From positions 783,011 to 847,010 of the forward strand of contig NZ_JARHUC010000002.1 in NCBI RefSeq assembly GCF_029223255.1: a stretch of 64,000 nt of DNA, read 5' to 3'. The notes under the pieces were generated by a model. It saw only the letters and a list, made by a program, of their open reading frames with translations. It made no database searches and was not told where the DNA came from. Within the stretch, counting starts at the first letter, position 1, and every line of letters begins with the position of its first letter. Position numbers and translations under genes: made by a program. Positions 25,828-35,460 of the stretch are shown here, one piece after another. The stretch is from Albimonas marina. GTDB taxonomy: Bacteria; Pseudomonadota; Alphaproteobacteria; Rhodobacterales; Rhodobacteraceae.

Positions 25828-26805
25828 ATGTCGTTCGCACGCCTCGGCGCGGCCGCTTTCGCCGCCGCCGCCGTCTTCGCCGCGCCCGCCGTCGCCCAGA
25901 GCCAGATCGACGATCCCGAATGCGTCGCGCCCGCCAACCCCGGCGGCGGCTTCGACCTGACCTGCCGCGTCGCGCAGACCGGCCTCGCGCCCCACGTGTC
26001 CGAGCCGATCCAGGTGACCTTCATGCCCGGCGGCATCGGGGCCGTGGCCTACAACATGTTCAACACCACCCGCACCGACGACGGCTCGGCCATCGTGGCC
26101 TTCTCGACCGGGTCGCTGCTCAACATCATCACCGGCAAGTACGGCTCCTTCACCGAGAAGGACGTGCGCTGGGTGGGCACCGCGGGCGCCGACTTCGGCG
26201 CGGTGGTGGTGCGCGCGGACAGCGAGTACCAGGACCTCAAGCAGCTGATGGACGACTTCTCGGCCGACCCGGCCTCGGTCGTCGTCGGCGCGGGCGGCTC
26301 GGTCGGCTCGCAGGACTGGATGAAGGGCGCGCTGCTGCTGCGCGAGGCCGGCGCCTCGCCGATGGCCATGCGCTACGTGGCCTTCGACGGCGGCGGCGAC
26401 GCCATCGCGGCCCTGCTGGGCGGCTCGATCGAGGTCTACATGGGCGACGTGGGCGAGATGGTCTCGCATCTCGAGTCCGGCCAGATGCGCATCCTCGCGG
26501 TGATGTCGCCCGAGCGCCTGGAGCCCCCCTTCGCCGAGATCCCCACCGCGATCGAGCTGGGCTACGACGTCGAGTGGACGATCCTGCGCGGCTTCTACAT
26601 GGGCGGCGGGGTCTCGGACGCCGAGTACCAGACCTGGGTCGACGCCTTCCAGGCCGCCTACGCGACCCCCGAGTTCGCCGCCGTCCAGAAGGAGCGGGGC
26701 CTGCTGCCGCTCAACCTCGCGGGCGCCGAGCTCCAGGCCTCGATCGAAGAGCGGGTCCAGACCCTGCGCGAGATCGCGGCCGAGGCGGGCCTGATCAGCA
26801 ACTGA
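25828..26805 (+). CDS. tctC: Tripartite tricarboxylate transporter binding protein TctC (Bug family)
   Basis: 325 residues with GGGAGG before the ATG and a signal peptide cut near APAVAQ. The mature start ECVAPANPGGGFDLTCR matches the Bug-family ligand loop (usually PxxPGGxxD). PGGIGAVAYN and VGAGGSVGSQDW follow the family pattern. It binds carboxylates in the periplasm and delivers them to TctAB. It is the first gene of tctCBA, 89 bp ahead of tctB. Confidence 0.9.
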   Translation: MSFARLGAAAFAAAAVFAAPAVAQSQIDDPECVAPANPGGGFDLTCRVAQTGLAPHVSEPIQVTFMPGGIGAVAYNMFNTTRTDDGSAIVAFSTGSLLNIITGKYGSFTEKDVRWVGTAGADFGAVVVRADSEYQDLKQLMDDFSADPASVVVGAGGSVGSQDWMKGALLLREAGASPMAMRYVAFDGGGDAIAALLGGSIEVYMGDVGEMVSHLESGQMRILAVMSPERLEPPFAEIPTAIELGYDVEWTILRGFYMGGGVSDAEYQTWVDAFQAAYATPEFAAVQKERGLLPLNLAGAELQASIEERVQTLREIAAEAGLISN

Positions 26806-26894
26806 TCCCGGCCGCCCGCCTCCCGGCCCGTCTCCGCCCCAGGGAGACGGGCCGGTTCCCTCTCGACGCCGCCCCATGTAACGAGGAGACCGTC

Positions 26895-27365
26895 ATGGTC
26901 GACCGCCTGTTCGCGGGGGTGCTGCTGATCGCGACGCTGGCCTATGCGGTCATCGCCTTCACCGCCATCAAAGCCCCCTTCCAATACGATCCGCTCGGCC
27001 CCGAAAGCTGGCCGCGGATCCTGTCGCTGGTCGCGATCGCCTGCCTGCTGGTGATCCTGTGGAAGCCCGACGCCACCGAGATGGGCGTCGCGAAGCGGAC
27101 CTGGTTCCGTCTCGCCGCCACGGTGATCCTGCTGACCGCCTACTCCGAGCTCTACGAGCCGCTGGGCTTCGTGCTCTCCACCTTCCTGTTCGGCGCGGCG
27201 CTGTGCGCGATGCTGGGCGGCGGCGTCGTGCGCTCGCTCGCCTTCGGCGCGGCCGCGGGGGTCGCGGGCTACCTGCTGTGCGCGGTCGTGCTCGATCTCA
27301 ACCTGCCCGAGGGCGAGCTGATCGAGATGCTGACCGAGCCCTCCGTCGAAAAAGGAGCGTCGTGA
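26895..27365 (+). CDS. tctB: Tripartite tricarboxylate transporter small permease TctB
   Basis: 156 residues from ATG 26895 with ACGAGGAGA at 26881-26889. Four transmembrane stretches are visible (residues 5-25, 38-56, 78-98, 105-133), the TctB pattern. FQYDPLGPESWPRIL near residue 29 is a typical TctB motif. It overlaps tctA by one base (TGATG), so the two membrane subunits are coupled. Confidence 0.88.
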   Translation: MVDRLFAGVLLIATLAYAVIAFTAIKAPFQYDPLGPESWPRILSLVAIACLLVILWKPDATEMGVAKRTWFRLAATVILLTAYSELYEPLGFVLSTFLFGAALCAMLGGGVVRSLAFGAAAGVAGYLLCAVVLDLNLPEGELIEMLTEPSVEKGAS

Positions 27366-28885
27366 TGGACGCCGTGCTTTCCGGCCTCGCGACGGGCTTC
27401 GGCGTCGCGCTCGATCCGTTCAACCTGTTCCTGGTCCTCGCGGGCTGCTTCGCGGGCACGCTGATCGGCGCCCTGCCGGGCCTGGGCCCGATCAACGGCG
27501 TCGCGATCCTGCTGCCCATCGCCTACGGCCTGGGCTTCGGGCCCGAGTCCGCGCTGATCCTGCTGGCCGGCATCTACTACGGCGCCGAGTACGGCGGGCG
27601 CATCTCCTCGATCCTGCTCAACGTGCCGGGCGACGCGGGCGCGGTGATGACCACGCTCGACGGCAACCCGATGGCGCGCGCGGGGCTGGCGGGACGGGCG
27701 CTGTCGCTCTCGGCCGTCGCCTCCTTCGTGGGCGGCACCTTCGCGGTGGTGCTGATGTCGCTGTTCGCGCCGATGCTGGCGAGCTTCGCGGTCACCTTCT
27801 CGCCCGCCGACTACGTGGCGCTGATGGTCTTCGCCTTCGCCTCCCTCGCCTCGCTTGTGGGCAAGAGCACGGTGAAGACGCTGCTGGGCGCCGCCATCGG
27901 CCTGATGCTGGCCACCATCGGCATCGACGCCAACACCGGCGTCGCGCGCTACACCTTCGGCGTGCCCGACCTGCTGGCGGGGATCGACTTCCTGATCGTC
28001 GTGGTGGGCCTGTTCGGCATGGCCGAGCTGCTGACGCTGGTCGAGCACCAGGTCTCGGGCAAGCTCAAGTCCCTGCCCGTGGACAAGAGCTTCGTGCGCA
28101 TGGCCGACCTCGCGAAGTGCAAGTGGACCATCGCGCGGGCCTCGGTGATCGGCTTCTTCATCGGCATCCTGCCGGGCACCGGCGCCTCGGTCGCCTCGGC
28201 CGTGGCCTACGGGACCGAGAAGCGGATCTCGGACACGGAGAAGACTTTCGGGACCGGCGACGTGCGCGGGCTGGCCGCGCCCGAGGCCGCCAACAACGCC
28301 GCCGCGGGCGGGGCGATGGTGCCGATGCTGACGCTGGGCATCCCGGGGTCGGGGACCACCGCGATCCTGCTGGGCGCGCTGCTGATGTTCAACATCCAGC
28401 CCGGCCCGATGATGTTCACCCAGCGGCCCGAGGTGGCCTGGGGCCTGATCGCGTCGATGTACATCGGCAACGTCGCGCTGCTGGTCATCAACCTGCCGCT
28501 GGTGGGCCTGTTCGCCCGGATGCTGACGATCCCGCAGCACTACCTGACGCCGCTGATCGCGATCCTGGCCTTCATCGGCATCTACACGATCGTGGGCAAC
28601 CCGTTCGACCTGCTGCTGATCACCGGCCTCGGCGTCTTCGGGTGGTTCCTGCGCAAGCTCGACTTCTCGCTCGCGCCCGTGATCCTGGGCTTCGTGCTGG
28701 GCAGCCTGTTCGAGAACAACCTGCGCCGGGCGCTGTCGATCTCCGGCGGCGACTGGGGGATCCTGGTCGCCGACTGGAAGAGCCTGATCCTCTACGCGCT
28801 GGCCGTGGCGGTGGTGGCCGCCCCGATCTGGCTGGCCCGCCGGGCGCGCCGGATGGAAGGCGACGCCGCCGACGGCCGGGGCTGA
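27365..28885 (+). CDS. tctA: Tripartite tricarboxylate transporter large permease TctA
   Basis: 506 residues and about 12 transmembrane segments. Two family signatures are present: GTLIGALPGLGPINGVAILLP (residues about 31-51) and the inverted-repeat counterpart GILPGTGASVASAVAYGTEKR near 260. AAPEAANNAAAGGAMVPMLTLGIPGSG follows. It is the pore subunit of the Na+ or proton-linked carboxylate symporter served by TctC and TctB. The gene ends 4 bp before the AbrB-family gene. Confidence 0.93.
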   Translation: MDAVLSGLATGFGVALDPFNLFLVLAGCFAGTLIGALPGLGPINGVAILLPIAYGLGFGPESALILLAGIYYGAEYGGRISSILLNVPGDAGAVMTTLDGNPMARAGLAGRALSLSAVASFVGGTFAVVLMSLFAPMLASFAVTFSPADYVALMVFAFASLASLVGKSTVKTLLGAAIGLMLATIGIDANTGVARYTFGVPDLLAGIDFLIVVVGLFGMAELLTLVEHQVSGKLKSLPVDKSFVRMADLAKCKWTIARASVIGFFIGILPGTGASVASAVAYGTEKRISDTEKTFGTGDVRGLAAPEAANNAAAGGAMVPMLTLGIPGSGTTAILLGALLMFNIQPGPMMFTQRPEVAWGLIASMYIGNVALLVINLPLVGLFARMLTIPQHYLTPLIAILAFIGIYTIVGNPFDLLLITGLGVFGWFLRKLDFSLAPVILGFVLGSLFENNLRRALSISGGDWGILVADWKSLILYALAVAVVAAPIWLARRARRMEGDAADGRG

Positions 28886-28889
28886 GGCG

Positions 28890-29903
28890 ATGGCGAGCGA
28901 CCTTCGGACGCCGGCGTCGACGCTGGCGGCCGGACTGGCGGGGGCGGCTCTGGCCGCCCTCGCCGGCGTTCCGGCCGGCGCGCTGATCGGAAGCACGCTC
29001 GCCGTCGTCGCGCTGGCGGCGAGCGGGCGCTCCGTCGGCCTGCCGAACCGCCTGCGCGACGTGGCCTTCGCGACCATCGGCGTCTCGCTCGGCTCGGGCG
29101 TGGACGAGCGGCTGGTCGACCAGTTCGGCGCCTGGGCCGTCAGCCTCTCGATCCTGACGATCTCGCTGGTCGCGACGCTGGCCGCGGGCCGGCTGATCCT
29201 GACCCGCGGCTTCGGGCTGGATGCGCGCACCGCGACGCTCGCGAGCTCCCCCGGCACGATGTCGAACGCCATCGCCATGGCGGCCGAGGGGCATGGCGAC
29301 GCGACGGCGGTGATGTTCCTGCAGGTGATGCGCCTGCTGGTCCTGGTGCTGGCGGTGCCGCCGCTGGCGGTGGCGCTGGGCGGATCGGCGCAGGGCGCGG
29401 ACCTGGCCGGCGCGACGATGCCGCCCGCGGCCTTCGCGCTGCTGCTGGCCGCGGCGCTGGCGCTCGGCTTCGTGGGCGCGCGCGCGGGCCTGCCGGCGGC
29501 GTGCCTCCTCGCCGGCATGGTCGTCAGCGCCGCCGGCCACGCCACCGGGCTGGTCCACGGGGCGGCGCCGGCCTGGGCGATCTTCGCGGCCTTCGCGACG
29601 ACGGGCGCGGCGCTGAGCGCGAGGATGAGCAAGGTGACCGCCGCCCAGGCCCGGCGCCATGCGCTGGCGGGCCTGGCGATCGTGACGGCGACGCTGGTCC
29701 TGTCGCTGGGCTTCGCTCTGCTCGCGCAGGCGGCGACCGGCCTCGCCTTCGCGCAGGTCTGGATCGCCTACGCTCCCGGCGGGGTCGAGGCGATGGCCGC
29801 CATCGGCCTGTCGCTGGGCTACGACCCCGCCTACGTCGCCGTGCACCATTTCGTGCGGATCTTCGTGCTGGTCCTGATCGTCCCGGTCGCGCTGCGCCTC
29901 TGA
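28890..29903 (+). CDS. AbrB-family (PF05145-type) membrane protein
   Basis: 337 residues, hydrophobic almost throughout, with about ten membrane segments in two repeated halves. Repeats of the type SLGSGVDERLVDQF, ASSPGTMSNAIAMAAEGHGDATAVMFLQVMRLL and YAPGGVEAMAAIGLSLGYDPAYVAVHHFVRIFVL are typical of the AbrB duplication. These proteins were once called putative ammonia monooxygenases and are now regarded as transporters, often encoded with TctCBA or regulators. It is 4 bp after tctA and probably in the same operon. Confidence 0.82.
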   Translation: MASDLRTPASTLAAGLAGAALAALAGVPAGALIGSTLAVVALAASGRSVGLPNRLRDVAFATIGVSLGSGVDERLVDQFGAWAVSLSILTISLVATLAAGRLILTRGFGLDARTATLASSPGTMSNAIAMAAEGHGDATAVMFLQVMRLLVLVLAVPPLAVALGGSAQGADLAGATMPPAAFALLLAAALALGFVGARAGLPAACLLAGMVVSAAGHATGLVHGAAPAWAIFAAFATTGAALSARMSKVTAAQARRHALAGLAIVTATLVLSLGFALLAQAATGLAFAQVWIAYAPGGVEAMAAIGLSLGYDPAYVAVHHFVRIFVLVLIVPVALRL

Positions 29904-30042
29904 CGCCCCCCTGCCCTGCCGGCGCCGCGCCCGAGCGCGCGGCGCCGGTCCCCGCGAATGCGCCCCCGCGAATGTTCCATTGCTTTGCCGCCCCGCAAGC
30001 GTCAGCGTCTCCTCCACCGTTCAGCCGCCGAGGGAGATGCGC

Positions 30043-31266
30043 ATGACCGCCGAGACCAAGCCGATCGCCGGCCTGAACGCGGCGATCTTCGGCGGCTGCA
30101 TGATCGCGTTCCTGGGGTTCGGCTTCGCCGCCACCTTCGGCGTGTTCCTCGGCCCGATGTCCGCCGACCTCGGCTGGGGGCGCGAGACCTTCTCGCTCTC
30201 GGTGGCGGTGCAGGCCCTGGTCTGGGGCTTCTCGCAGCCCGTGGCGGGGGCGGTCGCCGACCGCTACGGCACCGCCCGGGTGCTCGCCTTCGGCGCGGTC
30301 TGCGCCGGCGTCGGCTTCGCGCTGCGCGGGCTGACGACCGATCCCACGGCCTTCATCCTGACCGGCGTTCTCGTCGGCGCGGGCACCGGCGCGGCCTCCT
30401 TCCCCATCGTGATCGGCGCGCTGGGCAAGATCGTGCGGGCCGAGCGCCGCAGCTTCATCCTGGGCCTGGGCACCGCGGCGGCCTCGCTGGGGATGTTCGT
30501 GGCGGCGCCCTCGGCCACGGCGATGATCGCCTCGGCCGGATGGCAGACCGCGCTGATCGCCATCGGCGCGAGCTTCGCGCTGATCCTGCCCTTCCTGTTC
30601 CTGATCGCCCGCGTCTCCCGCCCCACCGCCTCGGGGTCGAGCGCCGGCGACTTCGGCCAGGCGCTTTCGGCCGCGTTCACCGACCGCAGCTACCTGTGCC
30701 TGTTCTTCGGCTTCTTCGTCTGCGGCTTCCACGTGGCCTTCATCCAGACCCACCTGCCCGCCTACGTGGTCGACCTGGGGCTGGCCGCCTCGATCGGCGC
30801 CTGGTCGCTGTCGCTGATCGGCCTGTTCAACATCGCCGGGTCGTTCCTGTCGGGCTGGTCCGGGCAGGCCTATTCCAAGCGCGCGGTGCTGAGCGGCATC
30901 TACGTCGCGCGGGCCATCGTGATCACGATCTTCATCCTCGTCCCGATCTCGGAGACGAGCGTGCTGGTCTTCTCGGCGGTGATGGGCCTGCTGTGGCTGT
31001 CGACCGTGCCCCTGACCATGGGCCTGGTGGCGCAGACGCAGGGTCTGAAGTTCCTCTCGACGCTCGCGGGCCTGGTGTTCCTGAGCCACCAGACCGGCAG
31101 CTTCCTCGGCGCCTGGCTGGGCGGCCGCATCTACGACGCCGCCCAGGACTACACCCCGATGTGGTGGACCGCCGTGGCCCTCGGCCTGCTCGCCGCGCTG
31201 ATCCACCTGCCGATCCGCGAGGAGCCCGGCCCGCTGGCGCGGGCGGAGATGGCGTCGGAGGCGTGA
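30043..31266 (+). CDS. Major facilitator superfamily transporter (OFA/monocarboxylate-like)
   Basis: 407 residues from the second ATG (30043), which has GAGGGAG about 7 bases upstream; ATG 30037 is too close to that site. Twelve membrane segments are visible, with GVFLGPMSADLGWGRETFSLSVAVQ after TM1 and QPVAGAVADRYGTARVL as the MFS loop motif, a pattern seen in bacterial monocarboxylate/oxalate-type MFS proteins. It is preceded by 139 bp without genes and is probably a separate transcript. The substrate is unknown; an organic acid fits the surroundings. Confidence 0.87.
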   Translation: MTAETKPIAGLNAAIFGGCMIAFLGFGFAATFGVFLGPMSADLGWGRETFSLSVAVQALVWGFSQPVAGAVADRYGTARVLAFGAVCAGVGFALRGLTTDPTAFILTGVLVGAGTGAASFPIVIGALGKIVRAERRSFILGLGTAAASLGMFVAAPSATAMIASAGWQTALIAIGASFALILPFLFLIARVSRPTASGSSAGDFGQALSAAFTDRSYLCLFFGFFVCGFHVAFIQTHLPAYVVDLGLAASIGAWSLSLIGLFNIAGSFLSGWSGQAYSKRAVLSGIYVARAIVITIFILVPISETSVLVFSAVMGLLWLSTVPLTMGLVAQTQGLKFLSTLAGLVFLSHQTGSFLGAWLGGRIYDAAQDYTPMWWTAVALGLLAALIHLPIREEPGPLARAEMASEA

Positions 31267-31519
31267 CGGGACATCGAACCCTCCCTCACTCGGCGAGCCC
31301 GTCGAACGCACGCCGCCAAGGGAACCCCGGTCCCGGGGACAGGCCCAGGGCGCCAGAGCCGAACTCTGGCTCATTCGCGCCTTTCGATCCGCGCGGAATG
31401 CAACCGGTCGGAGGAGGCGCGATCCGCCTTGCGGACATCAGGGCCGCGCGCCCTGCGGAGGCTCGCCCAGCCCGGCCGCCGACGAGCGGCGGCCGGAATG
31501 GAGAGGGCGAGCGGGCGGA

Positions 31520-31945
31520 TCAGGCCCAGCCGAGGGCCGCGAGGGACTCGGCGTCGTTCCAGATCTTGGTCATGTGGGTGATCTTCCCGCCCGCGAATTC
31601 CATCGCGTAGACGTAGTCGGCCGCCGCCGCGCGGCCCGTCGGGGGAACCGGGCCGCCCTCGCCGGTGTGGGTCCCGTGGAACACCGCGAAGGCCAGGACC
31701 ACGTCCCGGTCCGCGTCCGCCGCAAAGCCCTTCAGCTCGTAGCGGCCGTCCGGCAGCGGGACCAGGAGGCCCTTCATCCACTCCGCATAGGCCTCGAGCG
31801 TATGGGTGTCGGCCAGCGCCCGAGACTGGCAGGAGAAGCTCGCCTCCGGGCTGCAGAACGGCGCGCAGGCCGCCCAGCCTCCGCCGGTCTCGCAGGCTTC
31901 GAAAAAGGCGCGGGCGGTCTCGGTCATGGTCATCTGCAGGGTCAT
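31520..31945 (-). CDS. NTF2/SnoaL-like small protein
   Basis: 141 residues from ATG 31945 with AGGAGG eight bases upstream; a much longer in-frame extension runs antisense to the cyclase gene and is rejected. The cone-fold NTF2-like pattern is seen as TARAFFEACETGGGW, then FHGTHTGEGG and the C-terminal DYVYAMEFAGGKITHMTKIWND. SnoaL-like members bind small hydrophobic ligands or act as isomerases or cyclases. It is divergent from the LuxR-type cyclase gene across 171 bp, where a palindrome and AGATGCAG repeats lie. It may be a target of that regulator. Confidence 0.82.
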   Translation of the reverse strand: MTLQMTMTETARAFFEACETGGGWAACAPFCSPEASFSCQSRALADTHTLEAYAEWMKGLLVPLPDGRYELKGFAADADRDVVLAFAVFHGTHTGEGGPVPPTGRAAAADYVYAMEFAGGKITHMTKIWNDAESLAALGWA

Positions 31946-32061
31946 CGGAAAAAGCCTCCTGTGTGAGGCCGGCCTCCGGGTCGTGGGCCCGGGTCCGGCG
32001 CCGCCCGATCCCCGGGCCGCAGAAACAAGGTAGGCTCCCCGCTTTCCCCAACGTATCCTCC

Positions 32062-32109
32062 AGATGCAGCACGAGATGCAGGGGCGCGGCCTCCTGCATC
32101 TGCAGGAGG
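32062..32109 (+). promoter_or_regulatory. AGATGCAG repeats and palindrome overlapping the RBS of the cyclase gene
   Basis: AGATGCAG occurs at 32062-32069 and 32074-32081 and inverted at 32094-32101. The last copy sits inside the perfect 20-nt palindrome CCTCCTGCATCTGCAGGAGG (32090-32109), which contains the GGAGG ribosome-binding site of the gene starting at 32117. It could be an operator for the encoded LuxR-type HTH or an RNA hairpin hiding the ribosome-binding site. Confidence 0.5.
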
Positions 32110-32116
32110 GGGAGTC

Positions 32117-34123
32117 ATGGCGGACGACGAGGCGAGGGACGTCGCGCTGACGCGGCGCGAGGAGGAGGTCGCGCGCGCCTATGCCCTGGGCGCCAGCTAC
32201 AAGGAGATCGCCCGCGATCTCGGCGTCTCGCCCACCACGGTGCGCTCCCACCTGCGCACGGTCTATGGAAAGCTCGGCGTCACCTCGAAGATCGAGCTGG
32301 CCCGCTCGCTGGACGACGACGCCGCGCGGGGACCCCGGGACGCCAGCGACATGGCCGCCGAACTGGCGCTGGAGCTCGACGAGGCCGCCCGGCGCGAGCG
32401 CAGCCTGGCGCGGGTCCTGCGCATCATCAGCGAACAGGACGACTCCCCCGACCACGTCATCGACGCCGTGCTCGACCACGCGCTGGAGATCTGCGAGGCG
32501 GAGTTCGGGATCCTGTTCGAACACTTGGGCGGGACCCGCTTCCGGGAGCTGCGCTCGCGCAACATCCCCCGGCCCTTCGCCGACTGGCTGGCCGAGCAGG
32601 GCGTCTTCGAGGTCGGGCCCGAGACCGGGATCGGCCGCGTCGCCACGGGCCTGCAGGCGATCAACCTGCCCGACGTGCGCGCCGACGACGCCTATCGCGA
32701 GGGCGCCCCGCTGCGGATCGCGACCGCCGAGCTGGGCCGCGCCCGCTCCTTCGCGGCGATCCCGATGCTCTCGCGCGGGCGGCTGATCGGGGTGTTCTCG
32801 GTCTACCGCACCCGGATCCACCCCTTCGGCGACCGCACGCTGGAGCTGGCCCAGGTCTTCGCCGACCAGGCCGCCATCGCCATCGAGACCGCGAACCGCT
32901 TCCGCGAGCTGGAGATCCGCCTCGCGCGCGAGCGGACCAACCGCGAGATCCTGGAGATCATCCGCCGCACCCGCGACGACGAGCGGCCGGTGTTCGAGGC
33001 GATCGTGCGCAGCGCCGTGGCGCTGTGCGGGGTGCGCTTCTGCATGTTCTGGCGCTACGACGGCGCGCAGGTCCACTACTGCGCCAGCGCCGGCTTCTCG
33101 GCCGAGTTCATGGCCGACTACACGGCCGACTATCCGATGCCCCCGCGCCCCGGCGGCCTGGTCGCCGAGACGATCCGCACCGGGCGCACCGTGCGCCTGC
33201 CGCATGCGCAGGACGCCGCGGTCTATTACGACGCCGAGGTCGCCGCGCAGCACGACTACGACCACATGATCGGCGTGCCGGTCGAGACCGAGGACGGCCT
33301 GTGGGGCGTCCTCGTGCTGGCCTGGCCGACCGGCGCCGTGCCCCAGGACGGCCAGGTCGAGCAGCTCGAGACCTTCGCCACCCAGGCGGTCATCGCCATC
33401 GAGAACGCGGCCCGCGCGCGCGAGCTGGCGCGCCTGAACGCCGAGCTGGGCGACCGCGTCGAGGCGCAGGGCGGCGAGATCGCGCGGATGGCGCGCCTGA
33501 AGCGCTTCCTGTCCCCGGCGGTGGCCGAGGCGCTGGCCCGCTCGGGCGGCGAGGACCTGCCGGCCAGCCACCGCTCGCTGATCGCGACGCTGTTCTGCGA
33601 CATCCGCGGCTTCACCGCCTTCTGCGAGCGGGCCGAGCCCGAGGAGACGATCGAGGTCCTGCAGACCTACCACCGGGAGATGGGCCGCCTGATCTCGGCC
33701 CATCGCGCGGGCGTCGACAAGCGGATGGGCGACGGCATCATGGTGGTGTTCAACGACCCCTTCCCGACCGAGGATCCCGCCGGCGCCGCGGTGCGGCTGG
33801 CGCTGGCGATGCGCGAACGGATGACGGAGCTGTGCGGCGGCTGGAAGCGCCTGGGCCACCGGCTGGGCTTCGGGGTGGGCGTCTCGCTGGGCTACGCCAC
33901 GATCGGGGTCGTCGGCTCCGAGGGCCGCTATGACTACACGGCCTCGGGCACGGCGGTGAACCTCGCCGCGCGCCTGTGCGACCGCGCCGAGGACGGCGAG
34001 ATCCTGCTCAGCCCCCGCGCCGCCACCGCCGTCGAGGACGCCTTCGCCGTCGAGTCGAGCGGCGAGCTGACCCTCAAGGGCATCCGCGAACCTGTCGAGG
34101 TCTTCCGACTGGTCGGCGCCTGA
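32117..34123 (+). CDS. LuxR-HTH / GAF / GAF / class III nucleotide cyclase protein
   Basis: 668 residues. A LuxR-type HTH lies at residues 10-65 (LTRREEEVARAYALGASYKEIA, VSPTTVRSHLRTVYGKLGV). Two GAF-like sensory domains follow at about 100-265 and 280-425, then a short coiled helix and a class III cyclase at about 480-665. The cyclase metal site is LFCDIRGFTAF and RMGDGIMVVFND; the DYTASGTAVNLAARL segment includes the transition-state Asn region. There are no membrane segments, so it is a cytosolic protein. Having DNA binding at the N-terminus and cyclase at the C-terminus is unusual. It may couple ligand sensing both to transcription and to cAMP or cGMP. It is divergent from the NTF2-like gene. 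Confidence 0.87.
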   Translation: MADDEARDVALTRREEEVARAYALGASYKEIARDLGVSPTTVRSHLRTVYGKLGVTSKIELARSLDDDAARGPRDASDMAAELALELDEAARRERSLARVLRIISEQDDSPDHVIDAVLDHALEICEAEFGILFEHLGGTRFRELRSRNIPRPFADWLAEQGVFEVGPETGIGRVATGLQAINLPDVRADDAYREGAPLRIATAELGRARSFAAIPMLSRGRLIGVFSVYRTRIHPFGDRTLELAQVFADQAAIAIETANRFRELEIRLARERTNREILEIIRRTRDDERPVFEAIVRSAVALCGVRFCMFWRYDGAQVHYCASAGFSAEFMADYTADYPMPPRPGGLVAETIRTGRTVRLPHAQDAAVYYDAEVAAQHDYDHMIGVPVETEDGLWGVLVLAWPTGAVPQDGQVEQLETFATQAVIAIENAARARELARLNAELGDRVEAQGGEIARMARLKRFLSPAVAEALARSGGEDLPASHRSLIATLFCDIRGFTAFCERAEPEETIEVLQTYHREMGRLISAHRAGVDKRMGDGIMVVFNDPFPTEDPAGAAVRLALAMRERMTELCGGWKRLGHRLGFGVGVSLGYATIGVVGSEGRYDYTASGTAVNLAARLCDRAEDGEILLSPRAATAVEDAFAVESSGELTLKGIREPVEVFRLVGA

Positions 34124-34290
34124 CGGCCGCGCGCCGGACGCCCCCTCCCGCATCCCGCCGTCCGCCAAGCGCACCGGCGACGGCCCGGTCCAGGGGCTCC
34201 GCTCCGGTCGATCGACCGAGGCGGTCGGGCGACCGCGCCGAGGGCCGCTCCTGGCGGGGGTCGCGCATGGGACGGAGAGGGAGGCCGGGT

Positions 34291-35460
34291 CTAGACGTCT
34301 GCGGCTCGCGGAGGCGTCGCGGTCCGGACGAAGACCGCCAGCGCCGCGATCGCCAGCGCCATCATGCCGCCGCCGAGGATGAAGGACACGCCGACGCCGT
34401 CGACGCGATCCGCGATCGTCCCGGCCAGCGGGGGCGCCAGCATCATCTGCACGTAGTAGATGGAATAGAACACGCCCGTGCCGAACGCCCGCGACTCGGG
34501 CGGCAGGATCCGGCCGGGCATCGCCACGACCGGCCCAGGCGCCAGCCCCACGATCACGCCCCCGACCAGGAGCGCGCCGAGCATCAGCGGGATCGGCAGC
34601 ACCAGAAGCGCGGGGTACAGCACGGTCCCGACCCCGAGACTGACGAGGATGATCGTGCCGGGCCGCCCCGTCCGGTCCGCGAGCCAACCGCCCAGCGGAA
34701 CCCCCACCGTCGCGGCCAGGATGTAGAGGCTGGTGGCCGATCCGGCCGCCGGCAGGGCAAAGCCCCGCTCGACGAGCACCAGCGTGCCGAAGCCGAACAG
34801 CATCGCGAAGGCGGCGTTGTAGAGCCCCCAGACCAGCGCCGCGCAGACCAGCGGCCCCCAGGGCAGCGCCGCCACGACGATCTTCGCCCCGCCCGGCGCC
34901 GCATCCGGCGACCGGCGATAGACCGCCGCGAACAGCGCCAGCGCCGCGACCGTCAGCGCCGTCAGCGCATTCCACGCGAGGCTCAGCCCGCCGACCGTCG
35001 CCAGCGCGGGCAGGATCAGCAGGCTCAGCGCGATCCCCAGCGGCCAGGAGCTGATGAAGATCGCCAGCGCCGTCGAAAGGCCGCTCTTGGCGAACCAGTC
35101 GACCACCAGCTTGGTCATCACGACGTTGATCACCACGCCCCCGACGCCGGAGACGACGCGCCCGGCGATCGCCGCCTCGAGCGTCGTGGCCTGCGCGACC
35201 ATCACGCCGCCCGCGATCATCAGCGCGAGGCTCGCGATCACCGTGCGCTTGTCCCCGAAGCGCGTCGCCACCGCGCCGCCGCCCACGGCGACCACGATCC
35301 CCGGCCCGAGGTAGAGGCCGATCAGCAGGCCCACGTCCGCCAGCGTGACGGCGAGGCTCTCGATGATCAGGGGCGAGAGCGCCGCGACCGACTGGAACTG
35401 GAAGGCCATGACGGTCCGCGCGAAGAACAGCACGAACAGGATGATCCAGCGGATCTGCAT
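34291..35460 (-). CDS. Major facilitator superfamily transporter
   Basis: 389 residues from ATG 35460, followed directly by the first membrane segment (IILFVLFFARTVMAFQFQSV). An upstream ATG at 35505 would add 15 mostly polar residues. Twelve membrane segments are visible, with the loop motif GGGAVATRFGDKRTV after TM2 and GGWLADRTGRPGTI in the second half. It resembles cyanate/nitrate-type or general anion MFS members. It is divergent from the second PEPM-family gene across about 300 bp without other features. The substrate is unknown. Confidence 0.84.
   Translation of the reverse strand: MQIRWIILFVLFFARTVMAFQFQSVAALSPLIIESLAVTLADVGLLIGLYLGPGIVVAVGGGAVATRFGDKRTVIASLALMIAGGVMVAQATTLEAAIAGRVVSGVGGVVINVVMTKLVVDWFAKSGLSTALAIFISSWPLGIALSLLILPALATVGGLSLAWNALTALTVAALALFAAVYRRSPDAAPGGAKIVVAALPWGPLVCAALVWGLYNAAFAMLFGFGTLVLVERGFALPAAGSATSLYILAATVGVPLGGWLADRTGRPGTIILVSLGVGTVLYPALLVLPIPLMLGALLVGGVIVGLAPGPVVAMPGRILPPESRAFGTGVFYSIYYVQMMLAPPLAGTIADRVDGVGVSFILGGGMMALAIAALAVFVRTATPPRAADV

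Noticed and set aside
31946..34975. Minus-strand frame of over 1000 codons covering the cyclase gene
   Set aside because: It is antisense to the LuxR/GAF/cyclase gene; only its last 141 codons (31520-31945) form a recognisable NTF2-like protein with a good RBS.
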